This document shows, piece by piece, positions 9,671-16,553 of a stretch of 64,000 bases of DNA. A program made the position numbers and the translations under genes. Position 1 is the first letter of the stretch, and each line of letters opens with the position of its first letter. Below the pieces are notes generated by a model that was given only the letters and a program-made list of their open reading frames with translations, had not been told where the DNA came from and did not search any database. Source of the DNA: Caldisericota bacterium (GTDB lineage: Bacteria > Caldisericota > JANLFM01); NCBI GenBank assembly GCA_024655965.1, contig JANLFL010000002.1, positions 186,001 through 250,000 on the forward strand, given 5' to 3'.

Positions 9671-9744
9671 TGGGGAGTCGTCTAGCGGTAGGACAGCAGA
9701 CTCTGGATCTGCGAGCGGTGGTTCGAGTCCATCCTCCCCAGCCA
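9671..9744 (+). tRNA. tRNA-Gln (anticodon CUG)
   Basis: A full cloverleaf folds by eye. The acceptor stem is TGGGGAG/CTCCCCA, the anticodon stem GCAGA/TCTGC encloses loop CTCTGGA with anticodon CTG, and the T-arm is GGTGG-TTCGAGT-CCATC. The 3' CCA is encoded. The U1-A72 pair is the usual bacterial tRNA-Gln feature. It reads CAG codons. Confidence 0.97.
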
Positions 9745-9801
9745 TTTTTTTAAAAATCACCCCCGGGAAGAAATCCCCCAACCCACCTGTTTTTCTTAAA
9801 A

Positions 9802-10260
9802 ATGGAAAAAAAGAGAATCCTTTTCATCTGCACTCACAACTCCGCCCGGTCCCAGATTGCCGAGGGCTACCTCAGGGAAAGGCACGGGGATTTGTTTGAA
9901 GCCCTCAGCGCAGGAACCCACCCCACACGGGTCCACCCATTCGCAGTAAAGGTGATGTCCGAAATGGGAATCGACATCTCAAATCAGAGATCCAAGGGGC
10001 TCGAGGAGTTTGCCAACCAGAAATTCGACCTGGTAGTTACCGTTTGCGACAGCGCTAAGGAATCTTGTCCCTTTTTCCCCGGTGCCAAAATTCTCCTCCA
10101 TGCGGGATTTCCCGACCCAAGCGAAGCAGATGGTTCCGAGGAGGAAAAACTTGTGACCTTCAGAAAGGTTCGGGATCGGATCATTTCCTGGATTGACCAA
10201 AATTTGAGGAGGCTATTCCCAGAAGAACTGGCGGCTAAACCCCCGCAGGGCCAAACCTGA
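9802..10260 (+). CDS. arsC: Thioredoxin-type arsenate reductase / low-MW protein tyrosine phosphatase
   Basis: The P-loop CTHNSARSQIAE near residues 10-20 is the arsenate-reductase version of the LMW-PTP catalytic loop. The further cysteine pair in VTVCDSAKESCPFF matches the Cys82/Cys89-type relay of thioredoxin-coupled ArsC, and FPDPSEADG supplies the general-acid Asp loop. It would reduce arsenate to arsenite in the cytoplasm. No ars operon neighbours are seen, though an ArsR with an arsenic-type motif lies 5 kb away. The last 48 bases overlap a convergent membrane-protein gene. Confidence 0.88.
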   Translation: MEKKRILFICTHNSARSQIAEGYLRERHGDLFEALSAGTHPTRVHPFAVKVMSEMGIDISNQRSKGLEEFANQKFDLVVTVCDSAKESCPFFPGAKILLHAGFPDPSEADGSEEEKLVTFRKVRDRIISWIDQNLRRLFPEELAAKPPQGQT

Positions 10261-10902
10261 GGTCGAAGAGAAAAGAAGGATTATCTGAGCCAGAATCCCC
10301 CCAAAGAACTCCAGGTACCGCCAGAAGGAAATATCACCTGAGAGGGAAAGGCCTTGGAAGTGAAAGAAGCCCAGAAGACCTGCCGGGATTAAATAAGCGT
10401 AGAGAAACAGGGGCAAGAACCAGAATTTCCGCTCCTTCAAGGAAAGGGGAAGGAAGGAAATACCTACAACCAGAGTAAGGGAAAGGAAATCGTAGGTGAT
10501 TGTATCCACGAAATAACCCTGGGCAAAATCCCATCCCAGGATCCAGTAAGACAAGGGGGCAAGGAGAAATTGGGAAAGAAGAAAGAGGATCTGTAGCATC
10601 AGTTTTAGCCCCCCTGATTCAAAGGTCACTATCTGAGCGATGCGCATAGCCCCGAAGACCAGTGCCAACATGCCACCAGGGAGCGCCCAAAGAACGAAGA
10701 AAAAGTAAAAATAGGGGGAATCTCCCAACCAATTGAACCCCGCACAGCCGATAGCGATTAACGGTTCCAGGCAAAACCAGGTAAAGAATAAAAGCTTAAT
10801 AAAAGCCGGACCCTTGAGGAGGTTTTCCTCAAATTCCTGGGTCTCTTTCAGGTATTCCTTTTCTTCCCGTTCAAGCCCCGAATGGACTTCCTTCTTTCCC
10901 AC
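10213..10902 (-). CDS. Unknown integral membrane protein, 6 or so TM segments
   Basis: No family is recognised. A charged 25-residue N-terminus is followed by about six hydrophobic segments (for example FIKLLFFTWFCLEPLIAIGC and YFYFFFVLWALPGGMLALVFG). The start is a GTG at 10902 with no convincing ribosome site. The C-terminal 16 codons lie antisense to the end of arsC. It is about 10 bases downstream of the ParB-like gene on the same strand and could be cotranscribed with trpB. Confidence 0.6.
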   Translation of the reverse strand: MGKKEVHSGLEREEKEYLKETQEFEENLLKGPAFIKLLFFTWFCLEPLIAIGCAGFNWLGDSPYFYFFFVLWALPGGMLALVFGAMRIAQIVTFESGGLKLMLQILFLLSQFLLAPLSYWILGWDFAQGYFVDTITYDFLSLTLVVGISFLPLSLKERKFWFLPLFLYAYLIPAGLLGFFHFQGLSLSGDISFWRYLEFFGGILAQIILLFSSTSGLALRGFSRQFFWE

Positions 10903-10911
10903 AAATTTATT

Positions 10912-11397
10912 TTAGCGAAAATTCCCAAAGGAAGAGGGGATCTCCATGTCAATCTTGAGGAAACCCAGGGGAAAGGGACAGCGGGGGATTGGCCAGGGCC
11001 AGATATGCCTGGAGGTCTTGGGAGGAAAGGGTTTACCGCTCAAACCCCGAAGAATAACGCTCTCCTTTTCAACGGGAATTTCCGGGCGCCAGCTGGAAAC
11101 CTGGATTGATTCATCCTGGTAATCCACCAGGAAGGAAGGGATCAATTGACATCCAAGATCAATTAGCGCGCTTACCCGGTGGTGCCCGTCAAGAATTACC
11201 AGAGAAGACCTGTCCACCATTACCGGAAAGAATAGGAACCCATCCCTCTTTATTTCCCGGGAAAGCTCATCCAGGTGGACCGGGTCAACCATTTCGTGTT
11301 CCTTGAGGGCGGAAAAATGAACCAGGGCAAAGGGTGCTGGGAGGACCATTTCCTCAATTCGGGTTTGATTTCTGTGAAATTTAACCATCCTATCCAT
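10912..11397 (-). CDS. ParB/Srx-fold protein of SerK/SbnI type (possible free-serine kinase)
   Basis: The 161-aa protein has the ParB-like fold signature: KEHEMVDP with a candidate catalytic Glu, LSREIKRDG, and VILDGHHRVSAL. The LDGHHR motif is the one I associate with archaeal SerK and staphylococcal SbnI, ParB-fold kinases that phosphorylate free L-serine, rather than DNA-binding ParB. It is shorter than those (about 240-250 aa) and ends in a Pro/Trp-rich tail after FPPKTSRH. It starts nine bases after trpB stops, with GAGGT ahead of the ATG, so it shares the Trp T-box operon. Kinase activity is inference; a small DNA-binding regulator is the alternative. Confidence 0.6.
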   Translation of the reverse strand: MDRMVKFHRNQTRIEEMVLPAPFALVHFSALKEHEMVDPVHLDELSREIKRDGFLFFPVMVDRSSLVILDGHHRVSALIDLGCQLIPSFLVDYQDESIQVSSWRPEIPVEKESVILRGLSGKPFPPKTSRHIWPWPIPRCPFPLGFLKIDMEIPSSFGNFR

Positions 11398-11406
11398 TTC
11401 CCAACC

Positions 11407-12801
11407 TCAAGAATCCCCCACCCGGGGTTTTTGGGGTAGGGTTTTAAGTGAACGCTCGATTTCCACCCCCGGCTCGTAGTCTTGGAGCAAACCCTTCAGA
11501 TGAGCCTCGTAAGCTCCCAGGTCGAGGTATCCGTGCCCGCTCAAGTTAAAGACGATGCAAAGAGGTTCATTTTTTTCTTTAGCCTCTAAAGCGACATCGA
11601 TTGCCGCTTTAACCGCGTGGGCTGATTCAGGTGCAGGGAGAAACCCCTCCATTTTGGCAAAGAGGACCGCCGCTTGAAAAACCTCCCTCTGCCCCACCGC
11701 CCTCGCTTCAATCAGCCCCTCCTTATATAGTCCGCTCAATATGGGGGACATGCCGTGGTACCGCAACCCACCCGCGTGAATTGAAGGGGGAACAAAACCG
11801 TGCCCAAGGGTAAACATCTTCAATGCCGGGACGATGCCCGCGGTGTCGCCGAAATCGTAGGCATAAATTCCCCTTGTTAAGGAGGGACAGGCAGTGGGTT
11901 CGACTGCGATGATCCTTGGCTTAAACGGTTGAGGCCCACCGGATTTCTTAGCCCGGAGGAAGTCCCTCAGGAAGGGAAGGACAAGCCCCCCGAAATTGCT
12001 TCCCCCACCCACACAGCCAATTAGCACATCGGCCTTCTCCCCAATTTTCTCAAGCTGAAGGAGAGTTTCCTCCCCGATGACCGTCTGGTGAAGAAGCACA
12101 TGGTTCAAAACGCTTCCCAGGGAGTATTTGGTGGAAGGATGGGAAAAAGCGTCCTCGACGGCTTCGCTGATGGCGATCCCCAGGCTTCCGGGATGCTGAG
12201 GATCCGCTGAAAGTATCCCACTCCCGGTTTTGGTCCTCGTACTGGGACTGGGGAGGACTTCTGAGCCGTAAACCTCCATCAGGGTCCGGCGGTAATGCTT
12301 CTGCTCATAACTGATCCTCACCATGTAGACCGTGCATTCAAGATCGAAGAAAGCACAAGCCATGGAGAGGGCCGTTCCCCACTGACCGGCGCCGGTTTCC
12401 GTGGTCAGCCTTTTAGTTCCCTCCTTGCGATTGAAATACGCCTGGGCAACAGCGGTGTTTCCTTTATGGCTCCCCACTGGGCTGAATCCTTCAAATTTGA
12501 AATAAATCCGGGCAGGGGTGGAAAGCCTCTCCTCCAGTCTTTTTGCTCTTAGAAGGGGGGTGGGCCTCCACAATCGGTAGACATCAAGTACGGGACCGGG
12601 AATTTCAATGAATTCATCAGGCGAAACCTCTTGGCGCACCACTTCCTCGGGAAAAATCGAAAGAAGGTCCTCGGGGGAGACAGGCTCCAGGGTCTGGGGA
12701 TTTAAGGGGGGAGGAAGCTCAAAGGGCAGGTCGGGAAGGATATTGTACCACCTGGTAATCATCTCTCCCTTTCCAAAGATGAAATCATGCTTAATGCTCA
12801 T
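11407..12801 (-). CDS. trpB: Tryptophan synthase beta chain, TrpB2 class
   Basis: PLP fold-type II enzyme. The Schiff-base lysine is in SPVGSHKGN (K113), the TrpB2-type [11 protein letters not shown] loop follows, then [10 protein letters not shown] and the phosphate cup [10 protein letters not shown]. The long N-terminal extension and 464-aa length fit stand-alone TrpB2 rather than TrpB1, and no trpA is in the window. It condenses indole with serine or, in some TrpB2 enzymes, O-phosphoserine. AAAGGAG precedes ATG 12801; a second well-placed ATG is at 12762. The Trp-specific T-box upstream confirms tryptophan-responsive control. Confidence 0.92.
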   Translation of the reverse strand: MSIKHDFIFGKGEMITRWYNILPDLPFELPPPLNPQTLEPVSPEDLLSIFPEEVVRQEVSPDEFIEIPGPVLDVYRLWRPTPLLRAKRLEERLSTPARIYFKFEGFSPVGSHKGNTAVAQAYFNRKEGTKRLTTETGAGQWGTALSMACAFFDLECTVYMVRISYEQKHYRRTLMEVYGSEVLPSPSTRTKTGSGILSADPQHPGSLGIAISEAVEDAFSHPSTKYSLGSVLNHVLLHQTVIGEETLLQLEKIGEKADVLIGCVGGGSNFGGLVLPFLRDFLRAKKSGGPQPFKPRIIAVEPTACPSLTRGIYAYDFGDTAGIVPALKMFTLGHGFVPPSIHAGGLRYHGMSPILSGLYKEGLIEARAVGQREVFQAAVLFAKMEGFLPAPESAHAVKAAIDVALEAKEKNEPLCIVFNLSGHGYLDLGAYEAHLKGLLQDYEPGVEIERSLKTLPQKPRVGDS

Positions 12802-12822
12802 CCTTTTTCTCCTTTCCTTGTT

Positions 12823-12866
12823 TGAAAATAAAAAAAGAGCCGACCCTCATTCAGAGGGCGGCTCTT
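12823..12866 (-). terminator. T-box terminator hairpin before trpB
   Basis: Minus strand: a GAGCCG-based stem (AGAGCCGCCCTC / GAGGGTCGGCTCT, with a bulge) followed by TTTTTTTATTTT. It lies directly after the antiterminator element and about 30 bases before the trpB start. Confidence 0.85.
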
Positions 12867-13116
12867 ATTAAAACCGTGGTGCCACCTCAGTTGGACCCCT
12901 CAAAGGAGTCCCGCTCTTTTCGGATACGGAGGGCAATCCCTCTATATATCCTCCCCTTTTAACGGCGGGTTCCCGTCAAGGCCTACTTGTCGCCTTTCGG
13001 CCCTGAAGCTCCCGGGTCCATTCGGTCGCTCCTCGCATTGCCGGGCTTCCACTGTCCCCGGCTCGCTTGAATGCTGGTGATGCGCTTACTAGTCCCGATC
13101 AACGCCTTTACTTATT
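12828..13116 (-). promoter_or_regulatory. Tryptophan-specific T-box riboswitch
   Basis: On the minus strand the conserved T-box AACTGAGGTGGCACCACGG lies at about 12873-12893. Its bulge TGGC can pair with a GCCA tRNA end, which fits the G discriminator of tRNA-Trp. Upstream is a long Stem I with the loop-E element AGTA on the 5' side and GAA-TGG-A on the 3' side, putting specifier codon TGG (Trp) at 13018-13020. The terminator hairpin follows. By family knowledge, uncharged tRNA-Trp binding stabilises the antiterminator and turns on trpB and the ParB-like gene. Confidence 0.93.
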
Positions 13117-13122
13117 TGGGTT

Positions 13123-13150
13123 ATTATTGCTCACACCCAGGATTTGTCAA
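13123..13150 (-). promoter_or_regulatory. Promoter of the T-box/trpB transcript
   Basis: Minus strand: perfect -35 TTGACA (13145-13150), 16-base spacer, -10 AATAAT (13123-13128). The predicted start is near 13116, just ahead of Stem I. Confidence 0.75.
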
Positions 13151-13169
13151 GACTTTTGGAAAAATTTTT

Positions 13170-13760
13170 TTAAATTCGGCGGGGACCCCAGGAGCGAAAA
13201 AGATTGGGTTCCTTAAGAACTGCTTTGACAATCAACGGGATCAGCGCAAGCTGGATAAGGATTCCGGGAAGACCAATTACAAAAAGAGTCCAGGCAAGTT
13301 GAGAAAAATCAAGGGTTTTCCCGGAGATGATTTCCAGCACCAGCCAGTTAAAAAAGATGGAAGCAAACCTCCCCAGGACCATGGAGAAGAGCAGGGAGGG
13401 AAAAATTCCCCATTTCCAGTTGCGGAAAGCAATGGAGGAGCAAACACCGTAGACCAAAAGCTCCCCCATCATGGGGAAAAGCACGGGCAAGGGAGGCATG
13501 GAGGTAAACAGGAAACTCAATAGGGGGCACAACAACCCCACCAGCCCGGAGATTCCCCAGGGAAGAAAAAAGCCACCGAGAAGCACGGGGAAGTGCATAG
13601 GGAGAAAGACTGTCCCCCCGATATTCAAAGCGTGGAAGGCAACCGGGAGAAGGATACCCAATGCCAAGAGAATCCCCGCAAGGGAAATGTGGGAAAGGGA
13701 GATTGCTTTTCCGGAAAAGGTTTGGGGCCTCCTGTTAGGAATACTAGGCTGGGAATTCAT
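13170..13760 (-). CDS. ECF transporter S component (substrate-binding membrane subunit)
   Basis: The 196-aa protein has about six TM helices in the ECF-S pattern (GILLALGILLPVAFH..., a GTVFLPMHFPVLLGGFFL helix, and LFPMMGELLVYG). S components bind a vitamin or metal and dock with a shared EcfAAT module, which is not in this window. It begins seven bases after nikR on the same strand, so nickel or cobalt regulation is likely. It is not a recognisable CbiM/NikM, so the substrate stays open. Confidence 0.72.
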   Translation of the reverse strand: MNSQPSIPNRRPQTFSGKAISLSHISLAGILLALGILLPVAFHALNIGGTVFLPMHFPVLLGGFFLPWGISGLVGLLCPLLSFLFTSMPPLPVLFPMMGELLVYGVCSSIAFRNWKWGIFPSLLFSMVLGRFASIFFNWLVLEIISGKTLDFSQLAWTLFVIGLPGILIQLALIPLIVKAVLKEPNLFRSWGPRRI

Positions 13761-13767
13761 CGTAGGT

Positions 13768-14187
13768 TCAAGCCAGGTCCTTTCCAGTGGAAGCGGCGAG
13801 CAATTTCCCCAAAATTACCCCTTTGGTGGAGATGATCTCATCGGAAATCCTTTGGACTTTCTCCTTTTCCCCTCTTAGAACGATCGCTTCCAGGCAGTGG
13901 TCCTCGTCAAGGTGAACGTGGAGGGAGGAAACCACGCAGCCGAGATTACAGTGTTCGATTTCGGTAATCTTCTCAGACAGAGCCCTCACGTGGTGGTCGT
14001 ACACAATGCTGAGGACACCCACCACCTCCCCTCGAGAATCTTTCCATTCCTCTTCAACCAGGGAAGCGCGGATGAAATCCCGGAAGGCCTCAGAGCGGTT
14101 CTTGTAACCTTTCCTCCGGAGGAGTTCCTCCAGTTTATCGCCCAATTCCTCGGGTATTGAAATGCTGAATCTTATGGTCTTTCCCAT
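13768..14187 (-). CDS. nikR: Nickel-responsive regulator NikR
   Basis: An N-terminal ribbon-helix-helix domain (KTIRFSISIPEELGDKLEELL) and a C-terminal ACT-like metal domain. The high-affinity Ni site is complete: a His in YDHHVRAL, and HVHLDEDHC giving His-x-His-x5-Cys exactly as in E. coli NikR (H87, H89, C95). The 139-aa length is normal. It is cotranscribed with the ECF S component, its probable target. It is divergent from csaA; no clear operator palindrome was identified. Confidence 0.93.
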   Translation of the reverse strand: MGKTIRFSISIPEELGDKLEELLRRKGYKNRSEAFRDFIRASLVEEEWKDSRGEVVGVLSIVYDHHVRALSEKITEIEHCNLGCVVSSLHVHLDEDHCLEAIVLRGEKEKVQRISDEIISTKGVILGKLLAASTGKDLA

Positions 14188-14258
14188 TTGGGAAATAAAA
14201 TATCATAATTTCAGGAGGAATGAAGAATTGGGCAAAAGAACCTCGAGGAGGCTGAAAA

Positions 14259-14588
14259 ATGATTTCCTATGACGACTTTTTGAAAATCCAGATAAGGGTG
14301 GGTACCGTTCTTGAAGTGGAGGATTTTCCCCGAGCCAAGAAGCCCTCTTTCCGGTTGAAAATCGATTTCGGACCTCTGGGGATTAAGGTCTCCTCCGCTC
14401 AAATTACAGATTTTTACTCCAAAGACGAACTCAGGGGGAAGCAGGTCGTTGCGGTGACCAATTTCCCCCCGAAGAACATCGCCGGCTTCCTGTCAGAGGT
14501 CCTCGTCCTGGGGGCGGTTCTTGAGGATGGAAAAGTGGTGCTTTTGGAACCCGAAAGAGAGGTCCCCAACGGGACCAGGGTCCTTTAA
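14259..14588 (+). CDS. csaA: CsaA-like tRNA-binding domain protein
   Basis: A 109-aa stand-alone EMAP/Trbp111-type OB fold: FLKIQIRVGTVLEVEDFPRAKKP at the start, the KVSSAQI segment, and QVVAVTNFPPKNIAGFLSEVLVLGA at the end are the CsaA family motifs. Such homodimers bind tRNA structure and have been described as export-related chaperones. GAGGAGG precedes the ATG. The stop overlaps the convergent ferredoxin gene by four bases. Confidence 0.88.
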   Translation: MISYDDFLKIQIRVGTVLEVEDFPRAKKPSFRLKIDFGPLGIKVSSAQITDFYSKDELRGKQVVAVTNFPPKNIAGFLSEVLVLGAVLEDGKVVLLEPEREVPNGTRVL

Positions 14589-14863
14589 GCCTTCTCCCCC
14601 ACCTCTTCTCTCAGCTTTTTAATCAATTGGATTATTTCCTGTTTTGAGGGGAAGGAAATTGCCCCGTTCGGACATAGATTGGCACAAGCCGAGCAACCCA
14701 CCACACAATTGTAAGGCTGGGCAACGAGAGGGTGGTTTTCCTCCTCGTCCCAAAGGTAGACGCCATTTCGGCAAAACTCAAAGCACTGCATGCAACCAGC
14801 GCACAGGTCGTTATCCACCCGAGGGAACCAGGGGATCTTTTCCCTGGGAATTTCAACTGGCAT
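14585..14863 (-). CDS. Ferredoxin-like protein with two 4Fe-4S motifs
   Basis: Two cysteine clusters, CAGCMQCFEFCRNG and CVVGCSACANLCPNG, predict two [4Fe-4S] centres; the first lacks the usual CP ending. The shared PREKIxWxPRxD start and ISFPSKQEIIQLIKKLREE tail show it is a paralogue of the gene just upstream, which it overlaps by 11 bases. It is the last gene of the ArsR-headed operon and is a probable electron carrier for the Hdr-like protein. Confidence 0.85.
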   Translation of the reverse strand: MPVEIPREKIPWFPRVDNDLCAGCMQCFEFCRNGVYLWDEEENHPLVAQPYNCVVGCSACANLCPNGAISFPSKQEIIQLIKKLREEVGEKA

Positions 14864-15155
14864 TTCTCTCTAATTCCTCCCTTACAGTTTTTAGCATCAT
14901 TTTCAGTTCTTCCCTGGTGGGAAAGGAAATGGCCCCCAAGGGGCACTGGAAACGACAGGACTCATCCCCTACATTGCAGGAAGAGGGATTTGAAACCACA
15001 ACCGTACCGTCAACTCTCGAGAACACCTTAAAGGGACAGAAGGAAACACAGTGGTATCCGCATTCCCGGGGATTGCACCGGGTTTTATCGATCCGGGGGT
15101 GCCATTTTATTTTTTCCCGGGGAAGCCCGGTGTAGGTAGAACGATCCCTTCCCAT
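14853..15155 (-). CDS. Ferredoxin-like 4Fe-4S protein
   Basis: Cysteine pattern RCNPRECGYHCVSFCP and SCNVGDESCRFQCP. The spacing is wider than in classical ferredoxins (CNPREC and CNVGDESC), which resembles 4Fe-4S proteins associated with Hdr-type or pyruvate-oxidoreductase-type modules. The ATG directly follows the stop of the Hdr-like gene, so the two are tightly coupled. The C-terminal helix matches that of the downstream paralogue. Confidence 0.8.
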   Translation of the reverse strand: MGRDRSTYTGLPREKIKWHPRIDKTRCNPRECGYHCVSFCPFKVFSRVDGTVVVSNPSSCNVGDESCRFQCPLGAISFPTREELKMMLKTVREELERNAS

Positions 15156-15521
15156 TTACTCGTTCAAGCTTTCCACTGTTTCCTTGACCTTTTTGAAGGC
15201 CTCTGGGGTTTCCATGTTCCTCAAATCAAGGGGAATGACTTGAGCATCGAAATTGCCGCCTACCTGGGCAAATGCGTCTTTAAACATCTTCCGCTGCATG
15301 ACGGGATCGCAAGCGCCAATGATGTATCTTTCACCGGGCTTTATATAGTCCTGCAAGAACCGATCCCCATCCTCGACGCAGAGCTGGGGGTGAACTACGG
15401 CGTATTCTACATCAAGTTCATTTCGAACCATGTTGATCAATCCCCAGAGGTCCAATTTACTAAACCCCGGGCATTGACCGGTACAGATGCACATCAGGAA
15501 CCTGGGCTTGGAATCAGGCAT
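15156..15521 (-). CDS. HdrA N-terminal-like / CTGQCPG protein
   Basis: The short protein begins with FLMCICTGQCPGF and contains VRNELDVEYAVVHPQLCVEDG and YIIGACDPVMQRKMF. These parallel the N-terminal module of heterodisulfide reductase subunit A (an initial Cys motif, then a Cys, then a VVxACxPxxxxxxF motif), but the FAD domain is absent. An electron-transfer or docking role is inferred. The ORF track start (TTG 15548) lacks support; AAGGAGG stands eight bases before ATG 15521, which overlaps the arsR stop by eight bases. Confidence 0.65.
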   Translation of the reverse strand: MPDSKPRFLMCICTGQCPGFSKLDLWGLINMVRNELDVEYAVVHPQLCVEDGDRFLQDYIKPGERYIIGACDPVMQRKMFKDAFAQVGGNFDAQVIPLDLRNMETPEAFKKVKETVESLNE

Positions 15522-15927
15522 TTTCTTTTCCCTCCTTGGAAATTTCAATTTTTTGCGAAAAATTTATTCCTATGACGCACTTCCCGTCCTGCCTCAGGGA
15601 GACGCGTTCTAAGAACCTCGATTGATTGGGAGAAAGGACCTCCTCTTTGATGTTTTCCACAGCCCTTTTCAAAAGTTTGTGAAACTCGCTTTCCGGAAAA
15701 GTTGGGGCGTAGGAGATCCACCTTCCCTCCCTTTGCTCGTTAACCAAACCAGCGTTTTTCAACTCCTTCAAACAGCGGGAAACGTTGTACTGCTTTATTT
15801 CCAGAATGTCCGAGAGTTCGCAAACGCAAAGGCCAGGGGATTTTAAAACCAGGCAGTAAACCCTTAACCTGTTCAGGTCCCCTAAGGCCTTGATCTTGTT
15901 CAAGTATTCCTCAATTTCCATATTCAT
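15514..15927 (-). CDS. ArsR-family repressor with CVC metalloid-type sensor motif
   Basis: A winged-helix ArsR fold: ALGDLNRLRVYCLVL, recognition helix YNVSRCLKELKNAGLV, and wing EGRWISY. LCVCELSDIL copies the ELCVCDL arsenite-binding helix of ArsR, so a thiophilic metalloid or redox signal is likely. The promoter -10 covers the listed start at 15945, which therefore cannot be used. ATG 15927 begins eight bases after the -10, implying a leaderless or near-leaderless mRNA. It heads the Hdr-like/ferredoxin operon. Confidence 0.85.
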   Translation of the reverse strand: MNMEIEEYLNKIKALGDLNRLRVYCLVLKSPGLCVCELSDILEIKQYNVSRCLKELKNAGLVNEQREGRWISYAPTFPESEFHKLLKRAVENIKEEVLSPNQSRFLERVSLRQDGKCVIGINFSQKIEISKEGKENA

Positions 15928-15963
15928 ATATGCGCATTTTAGCATTTATTTCCTGAATGTCAA
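15921..15963 (-). promoter_or_regulatory. arsR operon promoter with possible operator
   Basis: Minus strand TTGACA (15958-15963), 16-base spacer, TAAAAT (15936-15941). CATATATG at the start site is a perfect palindrome and a candidate ArsR operator for autoregulation. Confidence 0.65.
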
Positions 15964-15993
15964 GGGGTTTCAGGTTCACTGGAGTTTTGGGTT

Positions 15994-16434
15994 TTAACCC
16001 AGCCACCAATCTTTCGCCCGGAGACGGGCATCGTAGATCATCCGGGCAACGATGTCCGGGATCTTTCCCACCTCACGCAGGGGATTAACCTCGGAAAAAT
16101 GCACCCAGCGGACCTCGTCAACATCCCCTCCGGGCCTGGGAACACCGGAGACATACCTCGCAAGGTACCCAATCAGGAGGACCTGTTTCTCAAAGGAAGT
16201 TGTGGGGTCAAAGGAAACATAAGCCCCTGTTTGCTGGAGGACTTCCACCTGACAACCCGTCTCCTCGAAGGCTTCCCGACGAACGCAATCCTCCAAGGTC
16301 TCACCCAATTTTAAAGACCCTCCGGGGAGGGTCCACAGGTTTTCCCAGTAACCCTTGTTCTGGCGGACAAGGAGGATCTGCTCCTTTTTTATTATGCAGG
16401 CGTAGCAGGCTACGGTGTACTTTCCTTCCTCCAT
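15994..16434 (-). CDS. Nudix hydrolase
   Basis: A complete Nudix box (GGSLKLGETLEDCVRREAFEETG) follows WENLWTLPGG, within a 146-aa alpha/beta Nudix domain. MutT-like or ADP-ribose-pyrophosphatase-like enzymes of this size hydrolyse nucleotide diphosphates linked to another moiety. The substrate is not readable. It is divergent from the dnaE operon across a 119-base gap that holds the LexA box, so SOS influence on it is possible. Confidence 0.9.
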   Translation of the reverse strand: MEEGKYTVACYACIIKKEQILLVRQNKGYWENLWTLPGGSLKLGETLEDCVRREAFEETGCQVEVLQQTGAYVSFDPTTSFEKQVLLIGYLARYVSGVPRPGGDVDEVRWVHFSEVNPLREVGKIPDIVARMIYDARLRAKDWWLG

Positions 16435-16503
16435 ATTTTCCTCCTTGGGATTTTATACCAATTAAGCCTCCCCGGGACAAGGAGGGGAATTTCTTGCCCC
16501 TTA

Positions 16504-16532
16504 TTGACAATACCGAACAAAAGTTCGATAAT
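16504..16532 (+). promoter_or_regulatory. SOS promoter of dnaE-dinB with LexA box
   Basis: -35 TTGACA (16504-16509), 17-base spacer, -10 GATAAT (16527-16532). CGAACAAAAGTTCG (16514-16527) is a perfect Gram-positive LexA/DinR box (CGAAC-N4-GTTCG) filling the spacer and touching the -10. LexA binding should block the polymerase. Confidence 0.93.
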
Positions 16533-16553
16533 CTGTCCAAAGGAGGGGAGAAA

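Noticed and set aside
13071-13523. 150-aa plus-strand ORF across the T-box promoter
   Set aside because: Crosses the riboswitch promoter and lies antisense to the ECF S component; low-complexity Lys/Gly/Pro product.
16200-16553. N-terminal 118 codons of the dnaE track ORF
   Set aside because: They precede the SOS promoter and overlap the Nudix gene antisense; GTG 16554 has the ribosome site.
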